The notes beneath the pieces were generated by a model. That model was given only the letters and a program-made list of their open reading frames with translations, made no database searches and had not been told where the DNA came from. From Deltaproteobacteria bacterium (GTDB lineage: Bacteria; Myxococcota; JACRCW01), in assembly GCA_016218805.1 (NCBI GenBank), contig JACRCW010000092.1, forward strand, positions 1 to 64,000: a stretch of DNA of 64,000 nt. The letters are read 5' to 3'. Positions within the stretch are counted from its first letter, which is position 1. Each line of letters begins with the position of its first letter. Made by a program: the position numbers and the translations under genes. Shown piece after piece: positions 1-9,367 of this stretch.

Positions 1-22
1 CCCCCCCCCGCCCCCCCCCCCC
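1..22. other. C-homopolymer tract at the window edge
   Basis: Twenty-one of the first 22 bases are C, followed by five G. This is the most extreme low-complexity stretch in the window. It may be genuine intergenic sequence or an assembly artefact, and the sequence alone cannot decide. Confidence 0.6.
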
Positions 23-35
23 GGGGGCCGCCCCG

Positions 36-64
36 CCTCCCCCCGCAAGGGGGGAGGCAACGCG
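36..64. repeat. Palindromic hairpin element, copy 1
   Basis: A 10-bp perfect stem (35-44 pairing with 49-58) closes a GCAA loop just past the 3' end of the helicase gene at 65. The sequence from the loop onward closely matches the copy at 7707-7735. It could fold as a transcript-end hairpin for the helicase, but no T-run follows on the minus strand, so a classical intrinsic terminator is not shown. Confidence 0.6.
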
Positions 65-2425
<2,361 letters not shown>

Positions 2426-2481
2426 GGGGGGAGGCCTTCTAGCGATCAGCGCCGCGCTTGACGAGGGTCCCGGCGGGACCC

Positions 2482-3282
2482 ATGAAAGAGCCCGTGGACG
2501 AGAACCGCTACACGCTCACCGAGCACCTCTCCGAGTTGCGGACCCGCCTGGGCAAGGGCCTGCTGGCCGCGGTGGTGTGCGGCGTGGCCTCGCTGGCGCT
2601 GTCCGACGACATCTTTGCCCTGATGAGCCGGCCGCTGCAGGACGCGCTGCCGCCGGGCAGCAAGTTCGTGGTGGTGAGCCCGCTTGAATACGTGATGACC
2701 ACGCTGGAGATTGCGTTGACCTTTGGGCTGGTCATCGCATCGCCGTACGTGCTGTACCAGCTGTGGGCGTTCATTGCGCCCGGCCTGTACGCGACGGAGC
2801 AGCGCCTGGTGCGCGTGCTGGTGCTCAGCGCGTGCAGCTGCTTCCTGCTGGGCGCGGCGTTCTGTTACGTCGTGGTCTTCCCGTTCATGGTGAAGTTCCT
2901 TGTGGACATGACGCCGCCGGAAATCTCCGGGATGTACAGCGTCAACATCTACTTCGGGTTCTTTCTCAAGTTCATGCTGGGCTTTGGGCTGGCCTTTGAG
3001 CTGCCCGTGGCCATTGTGCTGCTGTGCTGGCTGGGCGTGCTGGACCCGGCAGCGCTGGCGCGGGGGCGGAAGTACGCGGTGGTGCTGGCCTTTGTGGCGG
3101 CCGCGGTGCTCACGCCCACCACGGACCCCTACACGCAGTCCCTGATGGCCCTGCCGCTCATCCTCCTTTACGAGGTGGGCGTGCAGGTGTCCAAGCTCGT
3201 CGGGAAGCGGGACAAGCCGGCCGCGGAGGCCACCGCGCTGGCGCCCGCCGCTCCGTCGGGCCCGGCCCCCAAGAGCACCTGA
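2482..3282 (+). CDS. tatC: Sec-independent protein translocase TatC
   Basis: TatC is the core multispanning receptor of the twin-arginine translocase, which exports folded proteins across the inner membrane. The 266-residue product starts with the typical cytoplasmic segment (TEHLSELRTRL), has six hydrophobic segments, and carries the conserved FxxFxP-like loop around ASPYVLYQLWAFIAPGL. The ATG at 2482 is preferred over the upstream TTG at 2458 because it gives the usual short N-terminus. The C-terminal 30 residues are an Ala/Pro/Lys tail. No tatA or tatB is visible nearby, so they must lie elsewhere. Length is usual for the family. Confidence 0.95.
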   Translation: MKEPVDENRYTLTEHLSELRTRLGKGLLAAVVCGVASLALSDDIFALMSRPLQDALPPGSKFVVVSPLEYVMTTLEIALTFGLVIASPYVLYQLWAFIAPGLYATEQRLVRVLVLSACSCFLLGAAFCYVVVFPFMVKFLVDMTPPEISGMYSVNIYFGFFLKFMLGFGLAFELPVAIVLLCWLGVLDPAALARGRKYAVVLAFVAAAVLTPTTDPYTQSLMALPLILLYEVGVQVSKLVGKRDKPAAEATALAPAAPSGPAPKST

Positions 3283-3365
3283 AAAACATGCTGCGCGGGC
3301 CGGGGCGGCTGTACTAGATTGGGCGGTCCCCCGTAACGCCGGGCAGGACCGGCGGGAGCCCATCC

Positions 3366-3527
3366 GTGACGACCCCGAACTACGAGACCATGGCCCACAA
3401 CAAGAAGGCCAACGTGCGGCTGCGCGTGGCCGCTGAGGCACCACTGGCGCTGGTGCAGACGCTGCTGGCGGACCCCAACAAGCGCGTGAAGCGTGCGGCC
3501 GAAAAGCGGGTGAAGGAAGGCAAATGA
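3366..3527 (+). CDS. 53-residue basic helical mini-protein (HEAT-like)
   Basis: A small gene opening with GTG, with a GGAG-type ribosome site about 7 bp upstream, encodes 53 residues rich in Ala, Val, Lys and Arg. The central part (APLALVQTLLADPNKRVKRA) resembles a single helical repeat of the HEAT or variant leucine-rich type. Its stop overlaps the tsaC start as ATGA (3524-3527), which argues for translation and coupling. No specific family is recognised. Confidence rests on the overlap, the ribosome site and codon use like the neighbours. Confidence 0.6.
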   Translation: MTTPNYETMAHNKKANVRLRVAAEAPLALVQTLLADPNKRVKRAAEKRVKEGK

Positions 3528-4126
3528 TGCCGGCCGGGGGCCTCCACGACGCCGTGGAATCACTCCGCCAGGGAGGCGTGGTCGCCTATCCGACGGAGAC
3601 GCTGTACGCGCTGGCGGTGGACATCCGCCGCGCGGACGCCGTGGAACGCCTCCGGAACGTGAAGTCACGCGAAGCGCACAAGCCCCTGGCGCTGCTGGTG
3701 GCGGACCCCGCGCAAATCCTGGCGCTGGTGGGCGAGGTCTCGCCGCTGGCGGACCTGCTGATGCGCACCTTCTGGCCCGGTCCACTGACGCTGGTGTTCA
3801 ACGCGGCACCCGGCCTGCCGCCCGGCATCACGGCGGAGACGGGCACGGTGGCCGTGCGCTGCAGTTCGCACCCTGTGGCCCGCGCGCTGGCGCAGGGCCT
3901 GGGCGGCGCCATCACGGCCACGGGCTGCAACCGCCTGGGCGGCCGCGCGGCGCGCACCAGCGGTGACGTGGACCCCATGCTGCGGGAACAGCTGGGCGCC
4001 GTGCTGGAAGGTGAGCCGGCCCCCTCCGGCGTGGCGTGCAGCATTGTGGATGCGCGCCTGGGGACCCCCGTCATTGTGCGCGAAGGCGCCATCAAGGCGG
4101 ACGTCCTGCAGCGCGTGTGGGCCTGA
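3524..4126 (+). CDS. tsaC: L-threonylcarbamoyladenylate synthase (TsaC/Sua5 family)
   Basis: The 200-residue product matches the YrdC/Sua5 domain, which makes threonylcarbamoyl-AMP from threonine, bicarbonate and ATP for the tRNA t6A37 modification. Visible family features are GGVVAYPTETLYAL near the N-terminus, KSREAHKPLALLV, FWPGPLTLV, and a VAVRCSSHPVA segment. It is the short TsaC-like form, without the extra Sua5 C-terminal domain. It overlaps the preceding mini-gene by 4 bp. A second ATG follows directly at 3527, so the start is uncertain by one codon. Confidence 0.9.
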   Translation: MMPAGGLHDAVESLRQGGVVAYPTETLYALAVDIRRADAVERLRNVKSREAHKPLALLVADPAQILALVGEVSPLADLLMRTFWPGPLTLVFNAAPGLPPGITAETGTVAVRCSSHPVARALAQGLGGAITATGCNRLGGRAARTSGDVDPMLREQLGAVLEGEPAPSGVACSIVDARLGTPVIVREGAIKADVLQRVWA

Positions 4127-4292
4127 CCGCGCCTGTTCACCAGACCCCGGGAACCAGCCGCCAGCGCGTGGTGGCCGCGGGCAGCCGGACCCCAGGAGAG
4201 AGGTCGTGGCGCTGCCGGGCGCGGTTCCATGAGAATGGGCGTCGAACGACACAGCCGTCACCGCCGCGGTCACGTCAAGCAGGCACAAACGA

Positions 4293-4330
4293 CCGCGGCC
4301 GCGGGCCCGTGAAGGCACCCGCGGCCGCGG
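4293..4330. terminator. GC-only hairpin between convergent genes
   Basis: A perfect 13-bp stem (4293-4305 with 4318-4330, CCGCGGCCGCGGG and its complement) with a 12-nt loop lies between the convergent ends of tsaC and the Cys-rich lipoprotein gene. Its position suits a bidirectional transcript end. There is no T-run on either side, so this is a candidate only. The rest of 4127-4361 holds nothing recognisable. Confidence 0.35.
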
Positions 4331-4361
4331 CCGGGCGTGGGAGGTTGTTGCGGTCAGCGGC

Positions 4362-6080
4362 TCACGGGCCGGTGCCGGGCGCCGGACCCGCGTCCTGGCC
4401 GCCAATGGTGGCGCAGCCCGCGTAGGTGGACGTGCAGGGCGCCATGCAGCCCTGGTCGTAGCAGGGCGGGCACTCGGTGGCGTACACCGGGGAGCACAGG
4501 TCGTGGTCCAGCGCGCACTCGGTCTCGGTCAGGCGGCTGCAGGGATCTTCGGCCACGCACACAAACGCGGTGGTGCACTCCGGCGCCGGCGGCTGGCAGT
4601 TGGGGTCGCCGGCGGGGCACGCGCAGCCACCGCCCATGCAGAACGTCTGCTCCTGGCAGGTCTCGCCCGCGGCGCAACCGGCGGTGCGGCAGTCCTGCGC
4701 GTCAGGCACGCACTGCGCTGTCACCTCGCAGGGGGGCATGGCGCAGCGGCAATCCGGGGAATCCGCCGGGCAATCACACGCAATGGCGGGGCAGGCCTCA
4801 AACACCTGGCAGGTCTCGCCAAACCCGCAACCGGTGGTGCGGCAGTCCTGCACGTCGGGCACGCACTGCGCGTACACCTCGCAGGTGGGCATGGGGCAGG
4901 TGCAGTCGGTGGAGCCGTCCACGCAGTCGCAGCCGATCTCGGGGCAGGCCTCGAACACCTGGCAGGACTCGCCGTACCCGCAGCCGGTGGTGCGGCAGTC
5001 GTTGGTCGACGGGACGCAGACCGCGGTCTCGCTGCACTGCGCGGCGCAGGCGCACGCGCCGGCATCGGGGTCAACCGGGCAGTCGCACGGCAGCGGGATG
5101 CACTCGCTCTGGACCTGGCACTCCTCGCCCCAGCCGCAACCGGACACGCGGCAGTCTTGAGGCACGCACTGGAACACGCAGTCCATGTTGGGCTCGCAGG
5201 CGCGGCAGGTGTAACCCGGGCCGCAGTCCGCCGCGAAGCAGGCCTCATTGGTGGTGCAGGTCCCGCCGAGGCACACCTGGCCGGCGCCGCAGTCCACGTC
5301 GACACGGCACTCGGTCCAGCCGCAGCAGTAGGAAGGCAGCGTGCCGTCCGCCGGGCCGCGGCAGTTGCCCCACTGGTCGTTCCAGGCGCCCCAGCATTCG
5401 TCCTGCACCACGCACCGGCCCAGGCACACCGCGGGGCACGCCGTGTCACCGCCGTTGGAATCCACCGGGCAGGCGCTCTCGCAGTAGTTCACCATGTCAC
5501 ACACCTGGCCGGCGCGGCAGTCCGCGTCAGACCAGCAGGACTCCACCGGCGGAGGCTGTGAGCCGCAGTACACGCCGTCATCCGCCTGGGTGCAGCACTG
5601 GAAGGCCGCGTCGGGAGACGGGGAGCGCTCACCCGTGGCGGGGACCGGCTCGCCGCCCTCAAAGTACACGGGCACGCAGCCCGCGGTGTCCTGGCACTGG
5701 CTGATGTCAAAGATGGCGTCGCAGGAGCCGGGCAGGCATTCGCAGGTGGGGCAGCCGGTGGGGTCCGCGCGGAAGCCCGCGGCGCAGCGCGCGTCACACG
5801 CAATGGCCGGGCACACGTTGCCGCCCGACGAGGAGGTGGAGCCGCCGCCGCCCTGGCACGCACAGCTGGGGCAGCCGTCGGCGCCCGTGGCAAAGCCGCG
5901 CTCGCAGTACAGGTCGCACAGGACCTCAGGACACGCTTGCCCGCCCGATGACGAGCCCCCTGATGAGCTGGCCTGCCCCGAGCTGCCGCCCGATGACGTG
6001 CTGCCCTGGTGCTCGTCCTCGCCGGGGCCGCAGCCCAGGACCATCCCCAACGCCATCACGCCCCACAGAGCCTTCTTCAT
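4362..6080 (-). CDS. Cys-rich repeat lipoprotein
   Basis: This predicted lipoprotein of 572 residues begins with MKKALWGVMALGMVLGCG, a signal peptide ending in a lipobox-like VLGC. A Ser/Gly linker follows, then a long region extremely rich in Cys. Residues about 309-512 form four tandem repeats of roughly 51 residues, each opening with DCR-x2-GC and carrying about ten cysteines. The ATG at 6080 is preferred over ATGs at 6086 and 6113 because GAGGG sits about 7 bp upstream. It probably sits at the cell surface, held rigid by disulfides. Similar secreted Cys-rich proteins are common in myxobacteria. No enzyme domain is visible. Confidence 0.8.
   Translation of the reverse strand: MKKALWGVMALGMVLGCGPGEDEHQGSTSSGGSSGQASSSGGSSSGGQACPEVLCDLYCERGFATGADGCPSCACQGGGGSTSSSGGNVCPAIACDARCAAGFRADPTGCPTCECLPGSCDAIFDISQCQDTAGCVPVYFEGGEPVPATGERSPSPDAAFQCCTQADDGVYCGSQPPPVESCWSDADCRAGQVCDMVNYCESACPVDSNGGDTACPAVCLGRCVVQDECWGAWNDQWGNCRGPADGTLPSYCCGWTECRVDVDCGAGQVCLGGTCTTNEACFAADCGPGYTCRACEPNMDCVFQCVPQDCRVSGCGWGEECQVQSECIPLPCDCPVDPDAGACACAAQCSETAVCVPSTNDCRTTGCGYGESCQVFEACPEIGCDCVDGSTDCTCPMPTCEVYAQCVPDVQDCRTTGCGFGETCQVFEACPAIACDCPADSPDCRCAMPPCEVTAQCVPDAQDCRTAGCAAGETCQEQTFCMGGGCACPAGDPNCQPPAPECTTAFVCVAEDPCSRLTETECALDHDLCSPVYATECPPCYDQGCMAPCTSTYAGCATIGGQDAGPAPGTGP
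4545..5156 (-). repeat. Four tandem ~153-bp coding repeats
   Basis: Within the Cys-rich lipoprotein gene, four consecutive units of about 51 codons share openings such as DCRTTGCGYGESCQVFEACP and DCRTTGCGFGETCQVFEACP. Units two and three are nearly identical over their first 20 residues, which suggests recent duplication or conversion. Confidence 0.8.
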
Positions 6081-6232
6081 TGTCATCCCTCGCCGAACCC
6101 GCCGGTGCGCCATGCACGGCGGAACGGGCAGCCACTCATCAAGGGGCGTGCCGGGGAGGCGCCGGGCGGTGAAACTGTGTGATTACAGCGTGTTGCAAAT
6201 GACCGCGCCCGTGGCCCACCGGGAGATTCCCG

Positions 6233-7273
6233 TCAGGTGGGCGGAGGTGACCACGGAAATCTGAGCGTGACCGAGGCCACCGCAAGCACGGCGGTGCCCA
6301 GCAGCAGGGTGGACAGCACCGCGGTGACCCACGTGTCCGCCACGCCGGGAAGGACCGCGGGGAACACCAGTGACGCGTTCATCAGCACGACGAGCAGCAG
6401 GTAGGCCGCTGCCAGCACCGGGTGCGGCGGGCGCGGCAACACCCGCTGCGCCAGCGAACACAACACGGGGCCCAGCACCATCAGGTGGATGCCCGCAATG
6501 CGCCACGGGTACGCGTGCAACGCGGGAATGGGTGCAGACACGGCCACGGAGATGGGCAGGCTCAGCCAGATGAGGCGCATCACGGGGCTGAGCCGCCCGC
6601 GCCCCAGCGCGAGCACGCACCAGGACGCGAAGGCAAGCGGGAACATCACGCCCAGCGGCCCCACGACGTGTGGGAACACCAGAAAGGCGGACGCGCCGAC
6701 GGCGAGGACCACGTGCAGCCAGGTGGGATCCCGCCGCGGGAGGCCCAGCCCCTGCCACGCCGCGGGGATGAAGACGGTGAACAGCAGGATGGCAATGAAC
6801 AGGTGCGCCAGGTCCCGCGCCAGCGCGAAGTCACGCGGCGCGGTGACGCCGATGAACGGCACCAGCACCGCGCCCAGTGCAAGCCCCCACGGGGCCGTGT
6901 CCGTCCAGCGCGGCGGCAGGTGTGCGCGCAGGTGGCGCCACCCGCCGTGCAACCAGAACAGCGCAATGAGCGTGGACAGCGCGATGGTGGGCACGCGATA
7001 GCCGATCACCGCGAACAGCGCGGTGGCCGCGGCAGCGCATGCGGCGTAGAGGTGCACCGCGCGGGATGAGGGGGCGAGGCCGTCCACGCGGACAACCGTC
7101 CACCACGCCATGGTGAGCGCACCGTAGTAGCCCGCGTGGCTGTGCGCATGGCGCAGATTCTGGAAGTCCGCGCCCTGTCCGGTGAGCCACCCCGTGACAA
7201 ACTCCCAGCGCATGATGACCCCGAGCCCCATGGTGACGACGAGGAACCCGAGCGCGTAGACCCGCAGGCTCAC
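6233..7273 (-). CDS. Polytopic membrane protein, NnrS/heme-copper-oxidase-like
   Basis: The 346-residue product is almost entirely hydrophobic, with about 10-12 predicted membrane helices. Histidine-rich positions near helix ends (HAHSHAGYYG around residue 43, DLAHLF, LHAYPWRIAGIHL) recall NnrS-type and subunit-I-like haem or copper membrane proteins, but the resemblance is by eye only. It opens with GTG overlapping the DUF559 stop (GTGA, 7270-7273), and GGAGGTG lies just upstream, so it is probably translated together with that nuclease-like gene. Function is unknown. Confidence 0.7.
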   Translation of the reverse strand: MSLRVYALGFLVVTMGLGVIMRWEFVTGWLTGQGADFQNLRHAHSHAGYYGALTMAWWTVVRVDGLAPSSRAVHLYAACAAAATALFAVIGYRVPTIALSTLIALFWLHGGWRHLRAHLPPRWTDTAPWGLALGAVLVPFIGVTAPRDFALARDLAHLFIAILLFTVFIPAAWQGLGLPRRDPTWLHVVLAVGASAFLVFPHVVGPLGVMFPLAFASWCVLALGRGRLSPVMRLIWLSLPISVAVSAPIPALHAYPWRIAGIHLMVLGPVLCSLAQRVLPRPPHPVLAAAYLLLVVLMNASLVFPAVLPGVADTWVTAVLSTLLLGTAVLAVASVTLRFPWSPPPT

Positions 7274-7665
7274 CCGCCACCTCCCGCCGCGTGGGGGAGG
7301 TTGCCGAGACCAGGGGGCGCGCCCAGTGCTTCAAGGATGAGAGCGACCACCGCGTCCAGCTCCGTGTTCACCTGGTGGTTCCAGAAGCGCAGCACCCGGA
7401 ATCCCTGGGATTGCAGCCAGGCGGTGCGCTCGGAGTCGTACGGGTGGCGCGCCACGTGCTGGCTCCCGTCCAGCTCAACAATCAACCGCCGCTCAAGGCA
7501 CGCGAAATCCGCGATGAAAGGCCCGATCACCGCCTGGCGGCGGAACACCGCCCCGCCCACGCGCCGACCACCCCGCAACGCACGCCACAACAGCCGCTCT
7601 TCGGGCGTGAGGTTGCGCCGCAGCGCGCGGGCGCGGTCACGCATGGTTGTTGCGGCCCGCTTCAT
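7270..7665 (-). CDS. DUF559 (restriction-endonuclease-like) protein
   Basis: Residues about 8-115 match DUF559, a small PD-(D/E)XK-like domain related to very-short-patch repair nucleases. Signs are RNLTPEERLLWRALRG, GPFIADFACLERRLIVELDG and a closing FRVLRFWNHQV segment, with the D...ELDG pair placed as in the nuclease core. The ATG at 7665 is chosen because a GTG at 7716 lies inside a hairpin repeat. Both gene ends run into an inverted repeat (7280-7309 and 7698-7727). The last residues (GNLPHAAGGGG) are read from the left copy. The substrate is unknown. Confidence 0.8.
   Translation of the reverse strand: MKRAATTMRDRARALRRNLTPEERLLWRALRGGRRVGGAVFRRQAVIGPFIADFACLERRLIVELDGSQHVARHPYDSERTAWLQSQGFRVLRFWNHQVNTELDAVVALILEALGAPPGLGNLPHAAGGGG
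7280..7309 (+). repeat. Left inverted repeat of DUF559 element
   Basis: This 30-bp sequence matches the complement of 7698-7727 at 25 of 30 positions without gaps. It is itself a hairpin (ACCTCCC at 7279-7285 with GGGAGGT at 7295-7301). It overlaps the 3' end of the DUF559 gene. Confidence 0.7.
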
Positions 7666-7697
7666 CCCACCCCCCACCCGCCTCGGCGCCTGCGGCG

Positions 7698-7727
7698 CCT
7701 CGGCGACCTCCCCCACAAGGGGGGAGG
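7698..7727 (-). repeat. Right inverted repeat of DUF559 element
   Basis: The partner of 7280-7309, read on the minus strand, folds into an 8-bp stem (7707-7714 with 7720-7727). On the plus strand it resembles the hairpin at the window start (36-64). Its outer edge merges into the tandem array beginning at 7726. Confidence 0.7.
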
Positions 7728-7865
7728 CGACGCAGCTCGGCGCGTGGCGACGCAGCTCGGCGCGTGGCGACGCGGGTTGGCGCGTGGCGACGCAGCTCGG
7801 CGCGTGGCGACGCGGGTTGGCGCGTGGCGACGCAGCTCGGCGCGTGGCGACGCGGGTTGGCGCGG
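7726..7865 (+). repeat. 20-bp tandem array of two alternating units
   Basis: Seven contiguous 20-bp units follow the order A-A-B-A-B-A-B. A is GGCGACGCAGCTCGGCGCGT and B is GGCGACGCGGGTTGGCGCGT. The two differ at four adjacent central positions, and the last base of the final unit is changed. There are no unique spacers, so this is not CRISPR. It lies between tnaA and the DUF559 gene, and the rest of 7666-7916 holds nothing else recognisable. Confidence 0.95.
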
Positions 7866-7916
7866 GCCAACGCGGCGGGCGCCCTGGTGACCCAATTGGT
7901 GCCGCGCGAGACAGTG

Positions 7917-9287
7917 CTACACCGGTTCAAAGCGCGCGGTGAAGTGACGCAGCACTTTGGGGGAATACGTGAACTTCCAGCCGCGCAGCTTCTCCCGTCG
8001 GCGGAACGCCTCCAACACCACCTCCGCCACAAAGTCGATGTGCGACTGCGTGTACACCCGCCGCGGAATGGCCAGCCGCACCAGATCCATGGGCGGCGGT
8101 ACCTCCGTCCCGTCCGGCTTCAACCCAAACATCACCGTCCCAATCTCCACCGCCCGCACCCCACCCAGCGTGTACAACTCGTTGCACACCGAAATGCCCG
8201 GATACTGCGCCGGCGGTACATGCGGCAGGAACGCCCGCGCGTCGATATACACCGCGTGCCCGCCCGTCGGCTTGATGAACGGCACCCCCGCCGCATCCAG
8301 CCGCTCGCCCAGGTACTCCGTGGACCGGATCCGGTAGCGCAGGTACGCCTCGTCCGTGACCTCCTCCAACCCCTGCGCAATCGCCTCCAGATCGTAACCG
8401 GCCAGGCCGCCGTACGTGGGGAAACCCTCGGTCAGGATCAGCAGGTTGCGGCACCGTTCCGCCAGATCGTCGTCGTTCATCGCCAGAAAGCCGCCAATGT
8501 TCGCCAGCCCGTCCTTCTTGGCGCTCATGGTGCAACCGTCCGCCATGGAGAACATCTGCTCCGCAATGGCCCGCGGAGACCGGTCTGCCTGCCCCGGCTC
8601 CCGCTGCTTGATGAACCACGCGTTCTCAGCAAACCGGCACGCATCAATGAACAACGGCTTGTGGTACTTGCTACAAAGCGCGCGAATACCGCGGACGTTC
8701 TCCAGGCTCACCGGCTGCCCGCCGCCGGAATTGTTGGTCACCGTCACCATCACCAGCGGCACCTTGTCCCCGCGCTCCTTGAGCACGTTCTCCAGGCGCC
8801 CCAGGTCCATGTTCCCCTTGAACGGGTGCACCAGCGACGGGACCTTGCCCTCCGGGATGACCAGGTCCAGCGCTTCGGCGCCCTCCACCTCAATGTTGGC
8901 GCGCGTGGTGTCAAAGTGCGTGTTGTTGGGCACCACGTCCCCAGGCTTGAGGATGGTGTGAAACAGGATGCGCTCCGCCGCGCGCCCCTGGTGCGTGGGG
9001 ATGACGTGCTTGAGGTGCGTGAGCTTCTGCACCACGTCGCGGAAGCGGTAGAAGCTCCGGCTGCCCGCGTAGCTTTCATCCCCCTGCATGAGCGCACCCC
9101 ACTGCGCCGCGGACATGGCGCCCGTGCCGGAGTCCGTCAGCAGGTCAATCAGCACATCCTCCGCGTGCAGCAGGAACACGTTGTGCCCCGCTTCCTGGAT
9201 GGCCTTGCGGCGCTGCTCCTCCGTCGTGGTGCGGATGGCTTCAACGCTCTTGATGCGGAACGGCTCAATGATGGTGTGGAAGTTCAT
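7917..9287 (-). CDS. tnaA: Tryptophanase (beta-eliminating PLP lyase)
   Basis: This 456-residue enzyme belongs to the tryptophanase/tyrosine phenol-lyase family, which splits aromatic amino acids into indole or phenol plus pyruvate and ammonia. Family blocks run end to end: EPFRIKSVE, DLLTDSGTGAMS, IPTHQGRAAE, NNSGGGQPVS, the PLP-lysine segment MSAKKDG near residue 258, EGFPTYGGLAG and PKVLRHFTARF. Where tyrosine phenol-lyases have a substrate-selecting Arg (GVRSMERG), this protein has Ile382 (GVRAVEIG) as in tryptophanases, so tryptophanase is favoured. No tnaB transporter or tnaC leader is visible. Confidence 0.85.
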   Translation of the reverse strand: MNFHTIIEPFRIKSVEAIRTTTEEQRRKAIQEAGHNVFLLHAEDVLIDLLTDSGTGAMSAAQWGALMQGDESYAGSRSFYRFRDVVQKLTHLKHVIPTHQGRAAERILFHTILKPGDVVPNNTHFDTTRANIEVEGAEALDLVIPEGKVPSLVHPFKGNMDLGRLENVLKERGDKVPLVMVTVTNNSGGGQPVSLENVRGIRALCSKYHKPLFIDACRFAENAWFIKQREPGQADRSPRAIAEQMFSMADGCTMSAKKDGLANIGGFLAMNDDDLAERCRNLLILTEGFPTYGGLAGYDLEAIAQGLEEVTDEAYLRYRIRSTEYLGERLDAAGVPFIKPTGGHAVYIDARAFLPHVPPAQYPGISVCNELYTLGGVRAVEIGTVMFGLKPDGTEVPPPMDLVRLAIPRRVYTQSHIDFVAEVVLEAFRRREKLRGWKFTYSPKVLRHFTARFEPV

Positions 9288-9367
9288 GGGCGCGCTCCCT
9301 AGCAGTGCAGCCCGGAGCCGCGAAGTACGGCAACGGGCGGAGGGATCGCGCAGGTCTTTCGCGTTTT

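Noticed and set aside
1..22. A replication or recombination signal in the poly-C tract
   Set aside because: It is at the window edge without supporting motifs, and could be an assembly artefact.
7726..7865. CRISPR array
   Set aside because: Units are contiguous with no spacers, and no cas gene is nearby.
7917..9287. Tyrosine phenol-lyase
   Set aside because: The Arg that selects tyrosine is Ile382 here.
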